From the NCBI GenBank assembly GCA_019637335.1, contig JAHBVV010000005.1, forward strand, positions 62,001-126,000: a stretch of DNA of 64,000 nucleotides, written 5' to 3'. Below, one piece after another: positions 17,773 to 26,678 of the stretch. The notes below the pieces were generated by a model. That model ran no database searches. It saw nothing but the letters and a program-made list of their open reading frames with translations, and was not told the origin of the DNA. The DNA is from Candidatus Hydrogenedentota bacterium (GTDB lineage: Bacteria > Hydrogenedentota > Hydrogenedentia > Hydrogenedentales > JAEUWI01). The position numbers and the translations under genes were made by a program. Each line of letters begins with the position of its first letter. Within the stretch, counting starts at the first letter, position 1.

Positions 17773-20037
17773 ATGTCCACCAAGGCTCCCGGCCCCCCAC
17801 CCCGAAAAATCACACGCGCCATGAACCGCGGCTGCGCGGGGCTGTTCTTCTTCCTGATGCTCGTCGCCGGATCGGTCTGGGGCGCGAGCCTCGGCGTCTT
17901 CGTTTGGGTGCTGGAGGACGCGAAATCCACCATCGAGGCGCTTGAGGAATTTCGCCCGAATATCGGCAGCAAGGTCTATTCTTCGGACGGCGAGCTGTTG
18001 GGCCAGTTTACCATCGAGGAGCGGCAGCTGGTGCCGCTCAACGAGATGCCTTTGCACCTGATCAAGGCGTTCCTGGCGACCGAGGATCACCCCTTCTACG
18101 AGCACCGGGGCGTGCGTCCCGACGCCATCATAAATGCGGCGCTGACCGGCCTGCAGACCGGGCATTTTCGCGGCGCCAGCACCATCACCCAGCAGGTGGT
18201 CCGGAATATCAAGGACCTTTCGGTGGGCACCGAGGTGACCCTCGAGCGCAAGATCCGCGAAGCGATCACGGCGCTCCAGGTGGAGCGCGAATTCACCAAG
18301 GACGAAATTCTCGAGCTCTACCTCAACCAGATTTTCCTCGGCATCAGCGCCTACGGCGTGGAAGCGGCCTCGCGCCAGTACTACGCCAAGAGTTGCCGGG
18401 AGCTGACCCTGGGCGAGGCGGCGACGATGGCCGGGCTGACCCGCGCGCCGAACATCAACAACCCCATCTACAACATGAGGAACGCGCTGGCGCGGCGGGA
18501 CATCGTGCTGGGGCAGATGTTGGATAACCGCTTCATAACACAGGCGGAATACGAAGCGGCCCGGGCGGAGGACCTCGACGAGTCGGTGATCACGCCGGAA
18601 GAGCGCCTGGCCCTGGAGGACGCCCGCAGGGGGGTATGGGCCCCCACCAAGTTCAAGGCGCCTTACTTCGTGGAGGAGGTACGCAAATACATCTACGCCC
18701 AGTACGACAAGGAAGAAGTGCTGGAGCAGGGCATGGAGATTCACACCACGGTCGACATGCGGATGCAGCGGGCGGCCGAGGGGGCGCTCTTGAAGGCCCT
18801 CGACGATTTCGACCAGCGAAAGCTCACCTGGCTGACGAAGGTCGGGCGAGAAGAAGAGTTTGTGCCCGTCTCCGGCGCGCTCGTCTGCATCGACAACCGC
18901 GAAGGATACGAGGGGCAGGTCCGCGCCATGGTGGGCGGGCGCGATTTCGACACCATAAAATTCAACAGCGCCACCCAGGCCAAGCGCCTCATCGGCTCAA
19001 GCATCAAGCCCTTTGTCTGGGCCGCCGCCATCGCCGAGGGCATGAGCCCCTCAACCGTCATCGTGGACGAGCCCTTCGTCCGGCTCGACGGAAACCGAAA
19101 GCCGTGGGCGCCCAAGAATTTTGATGGCAATTTCCGGGGGCCCATGTCGATCCGCCACGCCCTGGAGCGCTCGACCAACATCGTCTCGGTCAAGCTCGTG
19201 GAGCGCCTCGGCGTGCCGGTCGTGCGTTCCTACCTCCAGAGTTGCGGCATAGAGACGGACGTCCAGGGGCTCACGATCGCGCTCGGCACCCCGCAGGTGT
19301 CGGTGCTGGAACTGTGCGCCGCCTACTCCACCTTCGCCCGCGGGGGGAAGCTCCACCGCCCGGTTATGATCACGGAAATCAAGGATCGCGACGGCCTGAC
19401 GCGCTACCGTCAGCCCGATATCGCCCCCGAGATCGCCATGCGCGAAGACGTCGCCTTTGTCGTAAACCACATGCTCCAGGGCGTCGCCACCCCCGCGAGC
19501 GGCGGCTGGCAGCCGACCGCCTGGCGCACCCACGAGATCGGGCGGCCGCGCGGCGGCAAGACCGGCACCACCAACGACAGCCGGGATGCCTGGTTCGCCG
19601 GCCACACCGCGGATTTCACATGCGTCGTGTGGCTGGGCTACGCCGACAACCGGCCCCTCGGGACCGGCCGCGACGCCGAAGGCCGCACCTTCACGGGCGG
19701 ACACCAGGCGGCCCCCGTCTGGATCGAATTCATGAAAGAGGCGCAGGAAGGGATGCCCGTCCGGGATTTCGAGGTCCCCGCAAATATCGAGTTCTTCAAT
19801 ATTGACCGGATCACCGGTGTGCAAGGCGGCAGCTACCGCGAGGCCTACCTCAAGGACGGGCCCAAGCCGCCGGGCCGCTGGTACGCGGACGTGCAGCGCG
19901 AAATCCAGGAAGTGGAGCAGTCCGTGGACCTGGAGTCCATCGCGCCGGACGATACCGGCTTCGCGCCGGGTTTTGGCCAGGCGCCGGGCCTGCAATCCGC
20001 GCCCCTGGCCCCGCTGGTCCCGCTCGAAGCCCTGTAG
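17773..20037 (+). CDS. mrcA: Class A penicillin-binding protein (PBP1A-like transglycosylase/transpeptidase)
   Basis: 754 aa from the ATG at 17773 (AGGAAA upstream); longer in-frame starts lie inside the direct repeat and are unlikely. A cytoplasmic tail is followed by a membrane anchor at about 22-45. The GT51 domain (about 60-250) has EDHPFYEHRGV with the catalytic Glu, RGASTITQQVVRN and KDEILELYLNQIFLG. The transpeptidase domain has SxxK at S409-K412 (SSIK), SxN at S467-N469 and KTG beginning at K596 (GGKTGTTND). It polymerises and cross-links peptidoglycan on the periplasmic face. It ends soon after the transpeptidase domain with a Pro-rich tail. Paralogue naming (mrcA/ponA) is by overall architecture. 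Confidence 0.93.
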   Translation: MSTKAPGPPPRKITRAMNRGCAGLFFFLMLVAGSVWGASLGVFVWVLEDAKSTIEALEEFRPNIGSKVYSSDGELLGQFTIEERQLVPLNEMPLHLIKAFLATEDHPFYEHRGVRPDAIINAALTGLQTGHFRGASTITQQVVRNIKDLSVGTEVTLERKIREAITALQVEREFTKDEILELYLNQIFLGISAYGVEAASRQYYAKSCRELTLGEAATMAGLTRAPNINNPIYNMRNALARRDIVLGQMLDNRFITQAEYEAARAEDLDESVITPEERLALEDARRGVWAPTKFKAPYFVEEVRKYIYAQYDKEEVLEQGMEIHTTVDMRMQRAAEGALLKALDDFDQRKLTWLTKVGREEEFVPVSGALVCIDNREGYEGQVRAMVGGRDFDTIKFNSATQAKRLIGSSIKPFVWAAAIAEGMSPSTVIVDEPFVRLDGNRKPWAPKNFDGNFRGPMSIRHALERSTNIVSVKLVERLGVPVVRSYLQSCGIETDVQGLTIALGTPQVSVLELCAAYSTFARGGKLHRPVMITEIKDRDGLTRYRQPDIAPEIAMREDVAFVVNHMLQGVATPASGGWQPTAWRTHEIGRPRGGKTGTTNDSRDAWFAGHTADFTCVVWLGYADNRPLGTGRDAEGRTFTGGHQAAPVWIEFMKEAQEGMPVRDFEVPANIEFFNIDRITGVQGGSYREAYLKDGPKPPGRWYADVQREIQEVEQSVDLESIAPDDTGFAPGFGQAPGLQSAPLAPLVPLEAL

Positions 20038-20091
20038 GCCACCAACCCGCCGTAAACCCCAGGTCATGCAACCCGCGCCAACGGGTGCTCC

Positions 20092-20180
20092 GTGTTCAAG
20101 CCGCCCATCAACATCGGAAACGCAGCCTCGGAATCCCACGTCATACGTGTGAATTCGTACCCTTATTCGTCATTTGCATG
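20092..20180. repeat. Partial degenerate copy of the long direct repeat
   Basis: The blocks TTCAAGCCGCCCATCAACATCGG, GCAGCCTCGGAATCCCA and a TTCGTACCC tract correspond to the middle of the 17472-17657/20224-20408 repeat but are diverged. It precedes copy B by about 45 bases. Confidence 0.45.
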
Positions 20181-20223
20181 TTTTCCAGACAAGTCTTTCC
20201 GAAGTAAACTCGGAAGAGCCATA

Positions 20224-20408
20224 GTCACCCCACAGGTTCAACGCCCGCCAACGTGGCTTGGGCTTCCAGCCTGAGGCAGCGTGAGCGCCGGGTTCGAACG
20301 GCCCATTGATGCCGTGAATACAGCCTCGGATTCCCAATGCAAGATGGTCCTCTGTTCATTCGTATCCATTCGCGCTAATTCGCGGTTCAACGTTGTTCGG
20401 TTTCGGCC
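20224..20408. repeat. Long direct repeat, copy B (downstream of the PBP gene)
   Basis: Second copy of the 17472-17657 repeat in the same orientation. Together with 20092-20180, 20428-20525 and 20602-20700 it fills nearly all of the 788-base gap between the PBP and oxidoreductase genes. Confidence 0.8.
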
Positions 20409-20427
20409 AACGACCGCCGCCCTGCGC

Positions 20428-20525
20428 CCTTCGTGGTGATCAATTCCTTGGTGGCGCCCAGCGGCTCCCCCGTGTTCTTTGTGTTCTTTGCGCGCTCTGT
20501 GGCTCCAAATCCAATCCCCCGACCG
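20428..20525. repeat. CTTCGTG-type degenerate tandem repeat, unit 1
   Basis: Starts CCTTCGTGGTGATCA and continues with TTCTTTGTGTTCTTTG and a GCTC tract. The unit at 20602-20700 has the same order of blocks. The reverse strand reads as CACGAAGG(G)CACGAAG, a pattern that often yields spurious short proteins in environmental genomes. Confidence 0.6.
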
Positions 20526-20601
20526 CCCAAACCGCGCGTCACGCCCTCGATCATCGTCTTTGCGCTTTCGCGTGACTATCAATCCTTCTCCAACTTCTTT
20601 C

Positions 20602-20700
20602 CTTCGTGCTCTTCGTGCCCTTCGTGGTGATCATTTCTTCGGTTGCGGCCAATGGTTGCCCTGCGTACTCGGTGTAATCTTTGCTCCCCCAATCCAGGTT
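20602..20700. repeat. CTTCGTG-type degenerate tandem repeat, unit 2
   Basis: Three CTTCGTG words in a row, then GGTGATCA, a GGTTGCGGCC block and GTGTAATCTTTGCTCC, parallel to the unit at 20428-20525. No convincing gene lies in either unit. Confidence 0.6.
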
Positions 20701-20825
20701 CCCTCCGGCCGTGCCCCCGAGCCCCCCGGGCGATGCCCTTGGCGCCCCCGCCACCCATGGTGTACCATGCCCTCTTGCGCAGAAACGGGCGCACCACGCG
20801 CCCCCCGGTAGAAGGAGCTATGCCC

Positions 20826-22100
20826 ATGCAGATGAACCGCCGCCATTTCCTCGCCCTGTCCGGCGCCGCCGCAGTGACCATCCTGCCCGCGTCCGCGCGG
20901 GGGGCCAACGAACGGATACGGGTCGGCGTCGCGGGCTTGCAGAACCGCGGCCGCAACCATATCTCCGGAATTCTCGCCGCGGAGCACGCCGACCTCGTCG
21001 CCGTATGCGATGTGGACCAGTCCGTGCTGGACCGCGAGGCGAAGGCCGCCGAGGAAAAGCTTGGCCGCCCCGTGAAGCAATACCGCGACTACCGCGACAT
21101 GCTGGCGGATCCGGAGATCGACGCGGTCACCATCGCCATGCCGAACCACTGGCACGTGCTCGCCGCCATCTGGGGCCTGGACGCTGGCAAGCACGTCTAC
21201 GTCGAAAAGCCGCTGTGCCATACCTACTGGGAGGGCCTGCAACTCATCGCGGCGGAACAGCGCGCCGGCAAGATCCTGATGCACGGCACGCAGCGCCGCT
21301 CCGAACCGCTCTGGCAGCGCATGGTGGAACGCGCCCGCGCCGGCGTCATCGGCGACATCTACCTCGCGCGCTGCGTATGCTTTAACCGCCGCGACGCGAT
21401 CCCCGCGCAGCCGGATTCCGAGCCGCCCGCCGGCCTGGACTGGTCGCTGTGGCAGGGGCCCGCGCCGGAACAGGCCTTCAACCCGGCCTACGTGCACTAC
21501 AACTGGCACTGGTTCTGGCGCTACGGCAACGGGGAAGTCGGCAACAACCTGGTCCACTTCACCGACATCGCCAATTGGGCGCTGGATCGGGGTCTCCCCG
21601 TCAAGATCCACACGCAGGGGGGCCGTTACGGGTATGAAGACGCCGCCGAGACGCCCAACACGCAGGTCAGCACCGCCACCTTCGCCGATGGCACGATGCT
21701 GGTCAACGAAGTCCGCGGGCGCTTCAGCCCGAAGGAACACAACACGCAGGTGGGCCTGTTCCTCTACGGTTCCGAGGGCTGGATGGCCGAAGGCAAGTTT
21801 TTTGACACGGCGGGCCAGGAAATTCCCGACGAGACCCCGTTGGAACGGGTCAACGCCACCGACGCGCACCTGAACAACTTTGTGGAGGCCATCCGGAACA
21901 ACGACCCGCGGCGCATTACATCCACCGCCCGCCAGGGCCTGGAAGCGGCCGCCATCTGCCACTTGGGCGATATCTCGTACCGGGTCGGCCGCACGGTGCA
22001 TTTTGACGCCGATCGCCACCAGATCCTGAGCGACGCCGAGGCGAACGCGCTGCTGACCAGGGAGTACCGGAAGGGCTTCGAGGTGCCCGCGCTGGCCTGA
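20826..22100 (+). CDS. Gfo/Idh/MocA family oxidoreductase with Tat-like leader
   Basis: 424 aa. AAGGAG lies 8 bases before ATG 20826; an in-frame ATG at 20820 is too close to that site. The N-terminus NRRHFLALSGAAAVTILPASA is a twin-arginine-like export signal. A Rossmann domain follows (RVGVAGLQNRGRNH), then the family signature EKPLCH with the usual catalytic Lys, and a C-terminal alpha/beta domain with the HYNWHWFWRYGNGEVGNN segment typical of exported planctomycete-type members. Such enzymes oxidise or reduce sugars and inositols with NAD(P) that is often tightly bound, which explains Tat export of a folded holoenzyme. The substrate is unknown. It is monocistronic, followed after 155 bases by an M16 peptidase. 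Confidence 0.9.
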   Translation: MQMNRRHFLALSGAAAVTILPASARGANERIRVGVAGLQNRGRNHISGILAAEHADLVAVCDVDQSVLDREAKAAEEKLGRPVKQYRDYRDMLADPEIDAVTIAMPNHWHVLAAIWGLDAGKHVYVEKPLCHTYWEGLQLIAAEQRAGKILMHGTQRRSEPLWQRMVERARAGVIGDIYLARCVCFNRRDAIPAQPDSEPPAGLDWSLWQGPAPEQAFNPAYVHYNWHWFWRYGNGEVGNNLVHFTDIANWALDRGLPVKIHTQGGRYGYEDAAETPNTQVSTATFADGTMLVNEVRGRFSPKEHNTQVGLFLYGSEGWMAEGKFFDTAGQEIPDETPLERVNATDAHLNNFVEAIRNNDPRRITSTARQGLEAAAICHLGDISYRVGRTVHFDADRHQILSDAEANALLTREYRKGFEVPALA

Positions 22101-22255
22101 CAGGCCGGGAACGCGCGCCAGGGTAGCTACACAGGTTTGGGCGGGTTCCGAATAGAGTGGAGCACGATGCGGCGGCGCCCGGGCGCCGGAGGATAACCGA
22201 ATTAACCACGTACCGGCCGGATTGCCGGGAACGACAGCGTAAGGATGCTCATTTC

Positions 22256-25168
22256 ATGGTAAGTACGCGTATCTGGTGCGCCGGCCTGATTCTGGCCCTC
22301 GCGGCCGTGTGGAGCGGCCCCGCGGCCGCGGGCTACAAACAGGTCAATTCGCCCAATCCCAACGACGAAATGGCCGTGTCGATCTATGAGCTGGACAACG
22401 GCCTCACCGTCTACCTGACCGTGAACCGCGAGACGCCCCGCTTCTACGCGGAAATCGCCGTCCGCGCCGGCAGCAAACAGGATCCGGCCGAATCGACCGG
22501 CCTCGCGCACTACCTGGAGCACCTGTTGTTCAAGGGATCCACCCAGCTGGGCACGCTGAACTACGAGGCCGAGCGCCCGCACATCGAGCGGATCGAGGAA
22601 CTCTACCAGCAGCACTTCCACGAAACCGATCCCGAAAAGCGGAAAGCACTCTACGCGGAAATCAACGCCGAGACCATGAAAGCCGCCGAATACGCCATCC
22701 CCAACGAGATGGACCGCCTCTATAAGGCCATGGGCGGGACGATGCTCAACGCGCACACCTGGCACGAGGAGACTGTCTACAAGATCAACCTGCCAAAGAA
22801 TCGCCTGGAGCAGTGGGCGGCCATCGAAGCGGAACGCTTCGCGAGCCCCGTGTTCCGCCTCTTCCAGACCGAGCTCGAAACCGTGTACGAGGAGATGAAC
22901 CGCGCCCTCGACAATAAGGACCGGATCATCCAGTACGCCGTGGACGGCCAGCTCTACAAGACGCATCCATACGGCCAGCAGCCGACGCTCGGCAAAGTGG
23001 AGCACCTGAAGAACCCGTCGCTGAAGAATATCGGCGACTATTACGACACCTATTACGTCCCCAACAATATGGCCATCTTCATCTCAGGAGACATTGACAA
23101 GGACGAGACGATCGCGCTCATCGACCAGTACTTCTCGCCGTGGGCGCCGAAGCCGCTGCCCGGCCCGCAATCGTGGGACGAACAGCCGCTCCAGGGCCGC
23201 GAGGAAGTGGTCCGCACGTACCAGGGCGAAGAGTTCGTCATGCTCGCTTTCCGGACCGCCTCCAACAAGCACGAGGACTACGAGGCGCTCACCCTGCTCG
23301 ACATGATACTCGACAATGCCTCCGCCGGCCTGATCAACATCAACCTCAACCAGCAGCAGCGCGTGCGCCAGGCGGGCTCCTATCCCGGAATCTACAACGA
23401 CTACGGCGCCCAGTTCCTCTGGGGCATCCCGAAAGAGGGGCAGACCCTCGCCGAAGTCGAGGCGCTCCTGCTGGAGCAAATCGAGCGCATCAAGAACGGT
23501 GAATTCGACGATTGGCTCCTGCCCGCCATTATCAACGACTTCAAGAAGACCACCAAGCGCGGCCTCGAATCCGACCCCGCGCGCGTCGCGGACATGCGCT
23601 CCACGTGGCTCGAATTTCAGGACTGGGATGAGCACGTCGCCCGCTTTGAGCGCCTCGAAAAAGTGACCAAAGAAGACGTCATGCGCGTCGCCAAAACCTA
23701 CTTCGGGGACAACTACGTCGCCGGCCTACGTAAAGACGCGCCGCACGAAGTGCCGGATATCGAGAAGCCCGAACTCGCCGCCATCAAGATCGACCCGCAG
23801 CGATCCTCGGAATTCGCGGCGCGCATCATGCAGATGCCGGTCGAGCCCATAGAACCGGAATTCGTCGACCGGGACAACGATCTGACCATCGTCGAACCGC
23901 TGAACGGGGTGCGCCTGTATTACGTGCAGAATCCCCTGAACGACCTCTTCAGCCTGTCGATTCGCGTCCCCGTGGGCACCCGCACCGACAACACGCTGAA
24001 CATGGCCGCCATGCTTTTCGACAAATCCGGCACGAAGGACCTGAGCGCCGAGGATCTCCGAAAGGAATGGTACAAGCTCGGCACCGATCTCAGCATCGGC
24101 GCCGCGGAGGAGGAGTCCTCGATCAGCCTCTCCGGGCTCGACGAGAACTTCGCTTCATCGGTGTCGCTCCTCCAGGCCCTGATGTCGGATCCCCGCGCCG
24201 ATGCCGGTGTCCTGGACGAACTGAAGAAGATCATTCTCGTGCAGCGCGAAGACGCCCAGAAACAGGTGGAGAGCATCGCGAGCGCGCTCGTGGCCTACAA
24301 CCGCTTCGGCGCGGAGTCGGAGCACCTCACCCGCATGACGAACGCCGAGGTGCAAGCGATCGGCGCGAAGGCGCTCTACGCCAATGGCCGCGCGCTGTTG
24401 GACTACCCGCAGGACGTGACGTATGTGGGCACGTTGCCGCTGGAGACGGTGGTGGACGCCCTGAAGCGGTTCTATGGCCCGCGCAGGACCGTCAAGCCGG
24501 CCCCGGACTTGCCCGAACGCCCGATTCGCGCGCCGGGGAACACCGAAATTTACTTCGTGGACAAGGACGCGGCCCAGGCCCAGATCCGGCTGGAATTCGG
24601 CAGCGTGAAATACGACCCGGGTCTCAGCCCGGCCATTGACCTCTACAACAACTACTTCGCGGGGGGTATGGCCGGCATCGTGTTCCAGGAACTTCGCGAG
24701 GCCCGCGCACTGGCCTATTCCGCCGGCGCCCGCTACATCGAGGGCGACGAAATCGGCGACCAGAGCCTCATGGTGGGCGTCATCGGAAGCCAGGCCGACA
24801 AGACCGTCGAGGCGGTGAAGGCCTTTATCGAACTGCTCGACGATCTGCCCGCATCCGAGGAACGCTTCGCCACCACCCGGGAAGCCCTGATCAACCGCTA
24901 CCGCACCGGCAAGATCGGGTTCCGCGGCGTGGCCGGCGCCGTGCGGGGCTGGGAGAAGCTTGGGCTGCCCGGCGACCCGCGTGAGGCCGCCTTCAACTCC
25001 GTGCTGGCGAGCAGCCTGCCAAACCTGCTCCAGTTTCACGGAAGCATCATCGCGGATCAGCCGAAGCTCATCTCCGTCGTGGGCGACGGCGACAAGATCG
25101 GAATGGAGAAACTCGCGGAGATCGCGCCGGTCCGGAGCGTGAACCTGAAGGAAATTTTTTCAGAGTGA
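22256..25168 (+). CDS. Two-domain M16 family zinc metallopeptidase (pitrilysin/insulinase type), exported
   Basis: 970 aa from ATG 22256 with AAGGA upstream. Residues 1-25 form a signal peptide (LILALAAVWSGPAAAG), so the enzyme is periplasmic or surface-exposed. The inverted zinc motif HxxEH is H85-Y-L-E88-H89, with the third ligand expected in the ETVYEEMNRALD helix. Residues about 30-520 make the active M16 half. The C-terminal half (about 545-970) has the same fold but no HxxEH, as is usual when one half is a structural partner. PqqL-like two-domain members degrade peptides. Substrate unknown. A strong 13-bp hairpin follows the stop codon. Confidence 0.92.
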   Translation: MVSTRIWCAGLILALAAVWSGPAAAGYKQVNSPNPNDEMAVSIYELDNGLTVYLTVNRETPRFYAEIAVRAGSKQDPAESTGLAHYLEHLLFKGSTQLGTLNYEAERPHIERIEELYQQHFHETDPEKRKALYAEINAETMKAAEYAIPNEMDRLYKAMGGTMLNAHTWHEETVYKINLPKNRLEQWAAIEAERFASPVFRLFQTELETVYEEMNRALDNKDRIIQYAVDGQLYKTHPYGQQPTLGKVEHLKNPSLKNIGDYYDTYYVPNNMAIFISGDIDKDETIALIDQYFSPWAPKPLPGPQSWDEQPLQGREEVVRTYQGEEFVMLAFRTASNKHEDYEALTLLDMILDNASAGLININLNQQQRVRQAGSYPGIYNDYGAQFLWGIPKEGQTLAEVEALLLEQIERIKNGEFDDWLLPAIINDFKKTTKRGLESDPARVADMRSTWLEFQDWDEHVARFERLEKVTKEDVMRVAKTYFGDNYVAGLRKDAPHEVPDIEKPELAAIKIDPQRSSEFAARIMQMPVEPIEPEFVDRDNDLTIVEPLNGVRLYYVQNPLNDLFSLSIRVPVGTRTDNTLNMAAMLFDKSGTKDLSAEDLRKEWYKLGTDLSIGAAEEESSISLSGLDENFASSVSLLQALMSDPRADAGVLDELKKIILVQREDAQKQVESIASALVAYNRFGAESEHLTRMTNAEVQAIGAKALYANGRALLDYPQDVTYVGTLPLETVVDALKRFYGPRRTVKPAPDLPERPIRAPGNTEIYFVDKDAAQAQIRLEFGSVKYDPGLSPAIDLYNNYFAGGMAGIVFQELREARALAYSAGARYIEGDEIGDQSLMVGVIGSQADKTVEAVKAFIELLDDLPASEERFATTREALINRYRTGKIGFRGVAGAVRGWEKLGLPGDPREAAFNSVLASSLPNLLQFHGSIIADQPKLISVVGDGDKIGMEKLAEIAPVRSVNLKEIFSE

Positions 25169-25178
25169 CTGCTGGCGC

Positions 25179-25215
25179 CGGGAAGGGCCGGGGCCAGCGC
25201 CACCGGCCCTTCCCG
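25179..25215 (+). terminator. Strong hairpin after the M16 peptidase gene
   Basis: A perfect 13-bp stem (CGGGAAGGGCCGG pairing with its complement) and an 11-base loop begin about 10 bases after the stop codon. It lacks a U-run, so termination may need another factor. Confidence 0.5.
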
Positions 25216-25230
25216 CGCGCCGTCTCGATC

Positions 25231-25287
25231 AGGATTCACGTGTAAGGCGCGGGAAGCCCGAACAGGCGTGCGCCACGCGTGAATCCT
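25231..25287. repeat. Inverted repeat ahead of the cytidylyltransferase-like gene
   Basis: Perfect 10-bp arms AGGATTCACG (25231-25240) and CGTGAATCCT (25278-25287) are separated by 37 bases. It could be a binding site pair or a leader hairpin; I cannot decide. Confidence 0.45.
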
Positions 25288-25342
25288 GTCTGCATTCGGG
25301 CAACGGGAGCGCCATAGCGCGGCGTATGGGAGCGCGGTCGCA

Positions 25343-26008
25343 GTGAATATCGCCATGATACCGGCGCGGATGGGAAGCCAGCGCCTGAAGCAAAAGAATC
25401 TGCGCCAACTCGGCGGCGTCCCGCTCATCGCGCGCGCCATACGCAAGTGCCACGCGGCCGGCTGCTTCGACCAGATCTGGGTGAACTCCGAGCACGAGGC
25501 CTTCGCGGAAATCGCCGCCGCCGAGGGCGCCGGCTTTCACCGCCGCCCCGGGGAACTGGCCGACAACGCCGCCACGAGCGAGCAGTTCGTGGGCGAATTC
25601 CTGCGCGCGCATCCCTGCGATCGCGTGTTCCAGGTGCATTCCATCGCGCCCCTCCTCACCGAAGCCGAAGTGCGCGGCTTCGTCGAGGCGATGATCGCCG
25701 GCGGCGAGGATACCCTGCTCAGTTGCACCCACGAGCAAATCGAGTGCGCGCTCGACGGCGTCCCGGTCAACTTCACGTTCGCGGAAAAGACCAACTCGCA
25801 GGATCTGCGTCCCATACAGCGCATCAGCTGGAGCATCACCGGCTGGCGCCGCGAACCCTACCTCGCCGCCATCGACGCCGGCGCAACCGCGACCTACGCC
25901 GGCCGCATCGGCTTCCACGTGATCGGCCGCCTCGCCGGACACATCATCAAGACCGAGGAAGACCTCCAGATCGCCGAGGCCCTGCTGCCCCGCTGCGAAG
26001 GCGCATAA
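25343..26008 (+). CDS. Acylneuraminate cytidylyltransferase-family protein
   Basis: 221 aa, GTG start with GGGAG upstream. The N-terminus MNIAMIPARMGSQRLKQKN is the nucleotide-binding signature of the CMP-NeuAc/CMP-KDO/CMP-pseudaminic acid synthetase family (usual IPARxGSKRxxxKN). The product of such enzymes is a CMP-activated acidic sugar for surface glycans. Residues 60-110 keep the family pattern (ATSEQFVGEFL and VFQVHSIAPLLTEAEV), but the usual Gln-Thr-Ser-Pro segment after the third strand reads VHSIAPLL, so the substrate may differ from classical NeuA. No sialic acid synthase genes are in the window. It stands alone between two hairpins and a repeat region. Confidence 0.8.
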   Translation: MNIAMIPARMGSQRLKQKNLRQLGGVPLIARAIRKCHAAGCFDQIWVNSEHEAFAEIAAAEGAGFHRRPGELADNAATSEQFVGEFLRAHPCDRVFQVHSIAPLLTEAEVRGFVEAMIAGGEDTLLSCTHEQIECALDGVPVNFTFAEKTNSQDLRPIQRISWSITGWRREPYLAAIDAGATATYAGRIGFHVIGRLAGHIIKTEEDLQIAEALLPRCEGA

Positions 26009-26225
26009 CCCCGGGGGACTGGAGCCCGCGACAGCATGTGCCCGGCCGCGAAAGCGCCCCAACCACCCAAAAATCGCGGGCGCCTGTACCCGCCACCTCC
26101 AGCGCGGCTGAAAGAGTAGGATAGCCGTCCCGGCTGTCCCCGGATTGCAACGCAATCCGAATCATTCCCCCAACCCTCTGACTGGTGTGACGGCAATCCG
26201 GGCTGCCGCGATCATGCTGTCAGAT

Positions 26226-26290
26226 CTCTTCGGCCCGAAGGGCCAGCGCAACATAGCCCAAGGCATCGCCTCGGGAAATCCTTTAGCGGA
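26226..26290. repeat. Degenerate copy of the multi-hairpin block found in the MITE
   Basis: TTCGGCCCGAAGGGCCAGCGCA is followed by a GCCC-AAGGCATCGCC-TCGGG hairpin, in the same order and spacing as in the right MITE arm read on the minus strand. Terminal repeats of the MITE are absent, so this block spreads or persists independently of the element. Confidence 0.55.
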
Positions 26291-26352
26291 ATGAAGCTGG
26301 GCTTGATACCTCGACGATACAATCCCGCGCCGCAACGGAAGTGCGGACAAAT

Positions 26353-26392
26353 GGGAGCGCGGGCGGCCCGCCCGCAACGCGCCGGAGGCGCG
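26353..26392 (+). repeat. Dispersed two-hairpin repeat, variant copy 3
   Basis: GGGAGCGCGGGCGGCCCGCC, then a CGCGCCGGAGGCGCG palindrome: the same two-hairpin layout as copies 1 and 2, with changed stem sequences. Confidence 0.5.
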
Positions 26393-26463
26393 AATCTGTT
26401 AAACAGCGGTAGTCCGGTTCCAATCGCCTCTCCGATCACATGTGCCGATATCGCAAACACGCC

Positions 26464-26515
26464 ATGCACCTCCGGTGCATTGCAGGCGGGGACGCCTGCG
26501 CTCCCAGCCTTGCGC
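26464..26515 (-). repeat. Dispersed two-hairpin repeat, copy 2
   Basis: The reverse complement of 26481-26515 equals 15222-15256 at 34 of 35 positions, followed by the palindrome TGCACCGGAGGTGCA. The 670-base gap from 26009 to 26678 holds this copy, copy 3, the 26226-26290 block and the 26564-26585 motif, and no convincing gene. Confidence 0.7.
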
Positions 26516-26563
26516 GCTCTCGTCGTAGGATCGCGGCATGAAAAGAATGGGCTGGCGCTTCTT

Positions 26564-26585
26564 CAGACCGCTAAAGTGTTACGGA
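26564..26585. repeat. 22-base motif shared with 49835-49856
   Basis: Contains CGCTAAAGTGTTACGGA. It matches the second copy at 21 of 22 positions. Both lie shortly downstream of minus-strand genes. Confidence 0.5.
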
Positions 26586-26678
26586 AATCCTTGCGGCTAC
26601 AGCATCTGGAGGTTCGTGCATTTCCGTTCCATACGGCGACACACGCCATCCGCCCGATGCAGTCCCCCGGGCCCCCAC

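Noticed and set aside
20280-20310. tRNA-like GGTTCGAA T-loop in the repeat
   Set aside because: No acceptor or anticodon stem can be formed around it; the same words occur in the other repeat copy.
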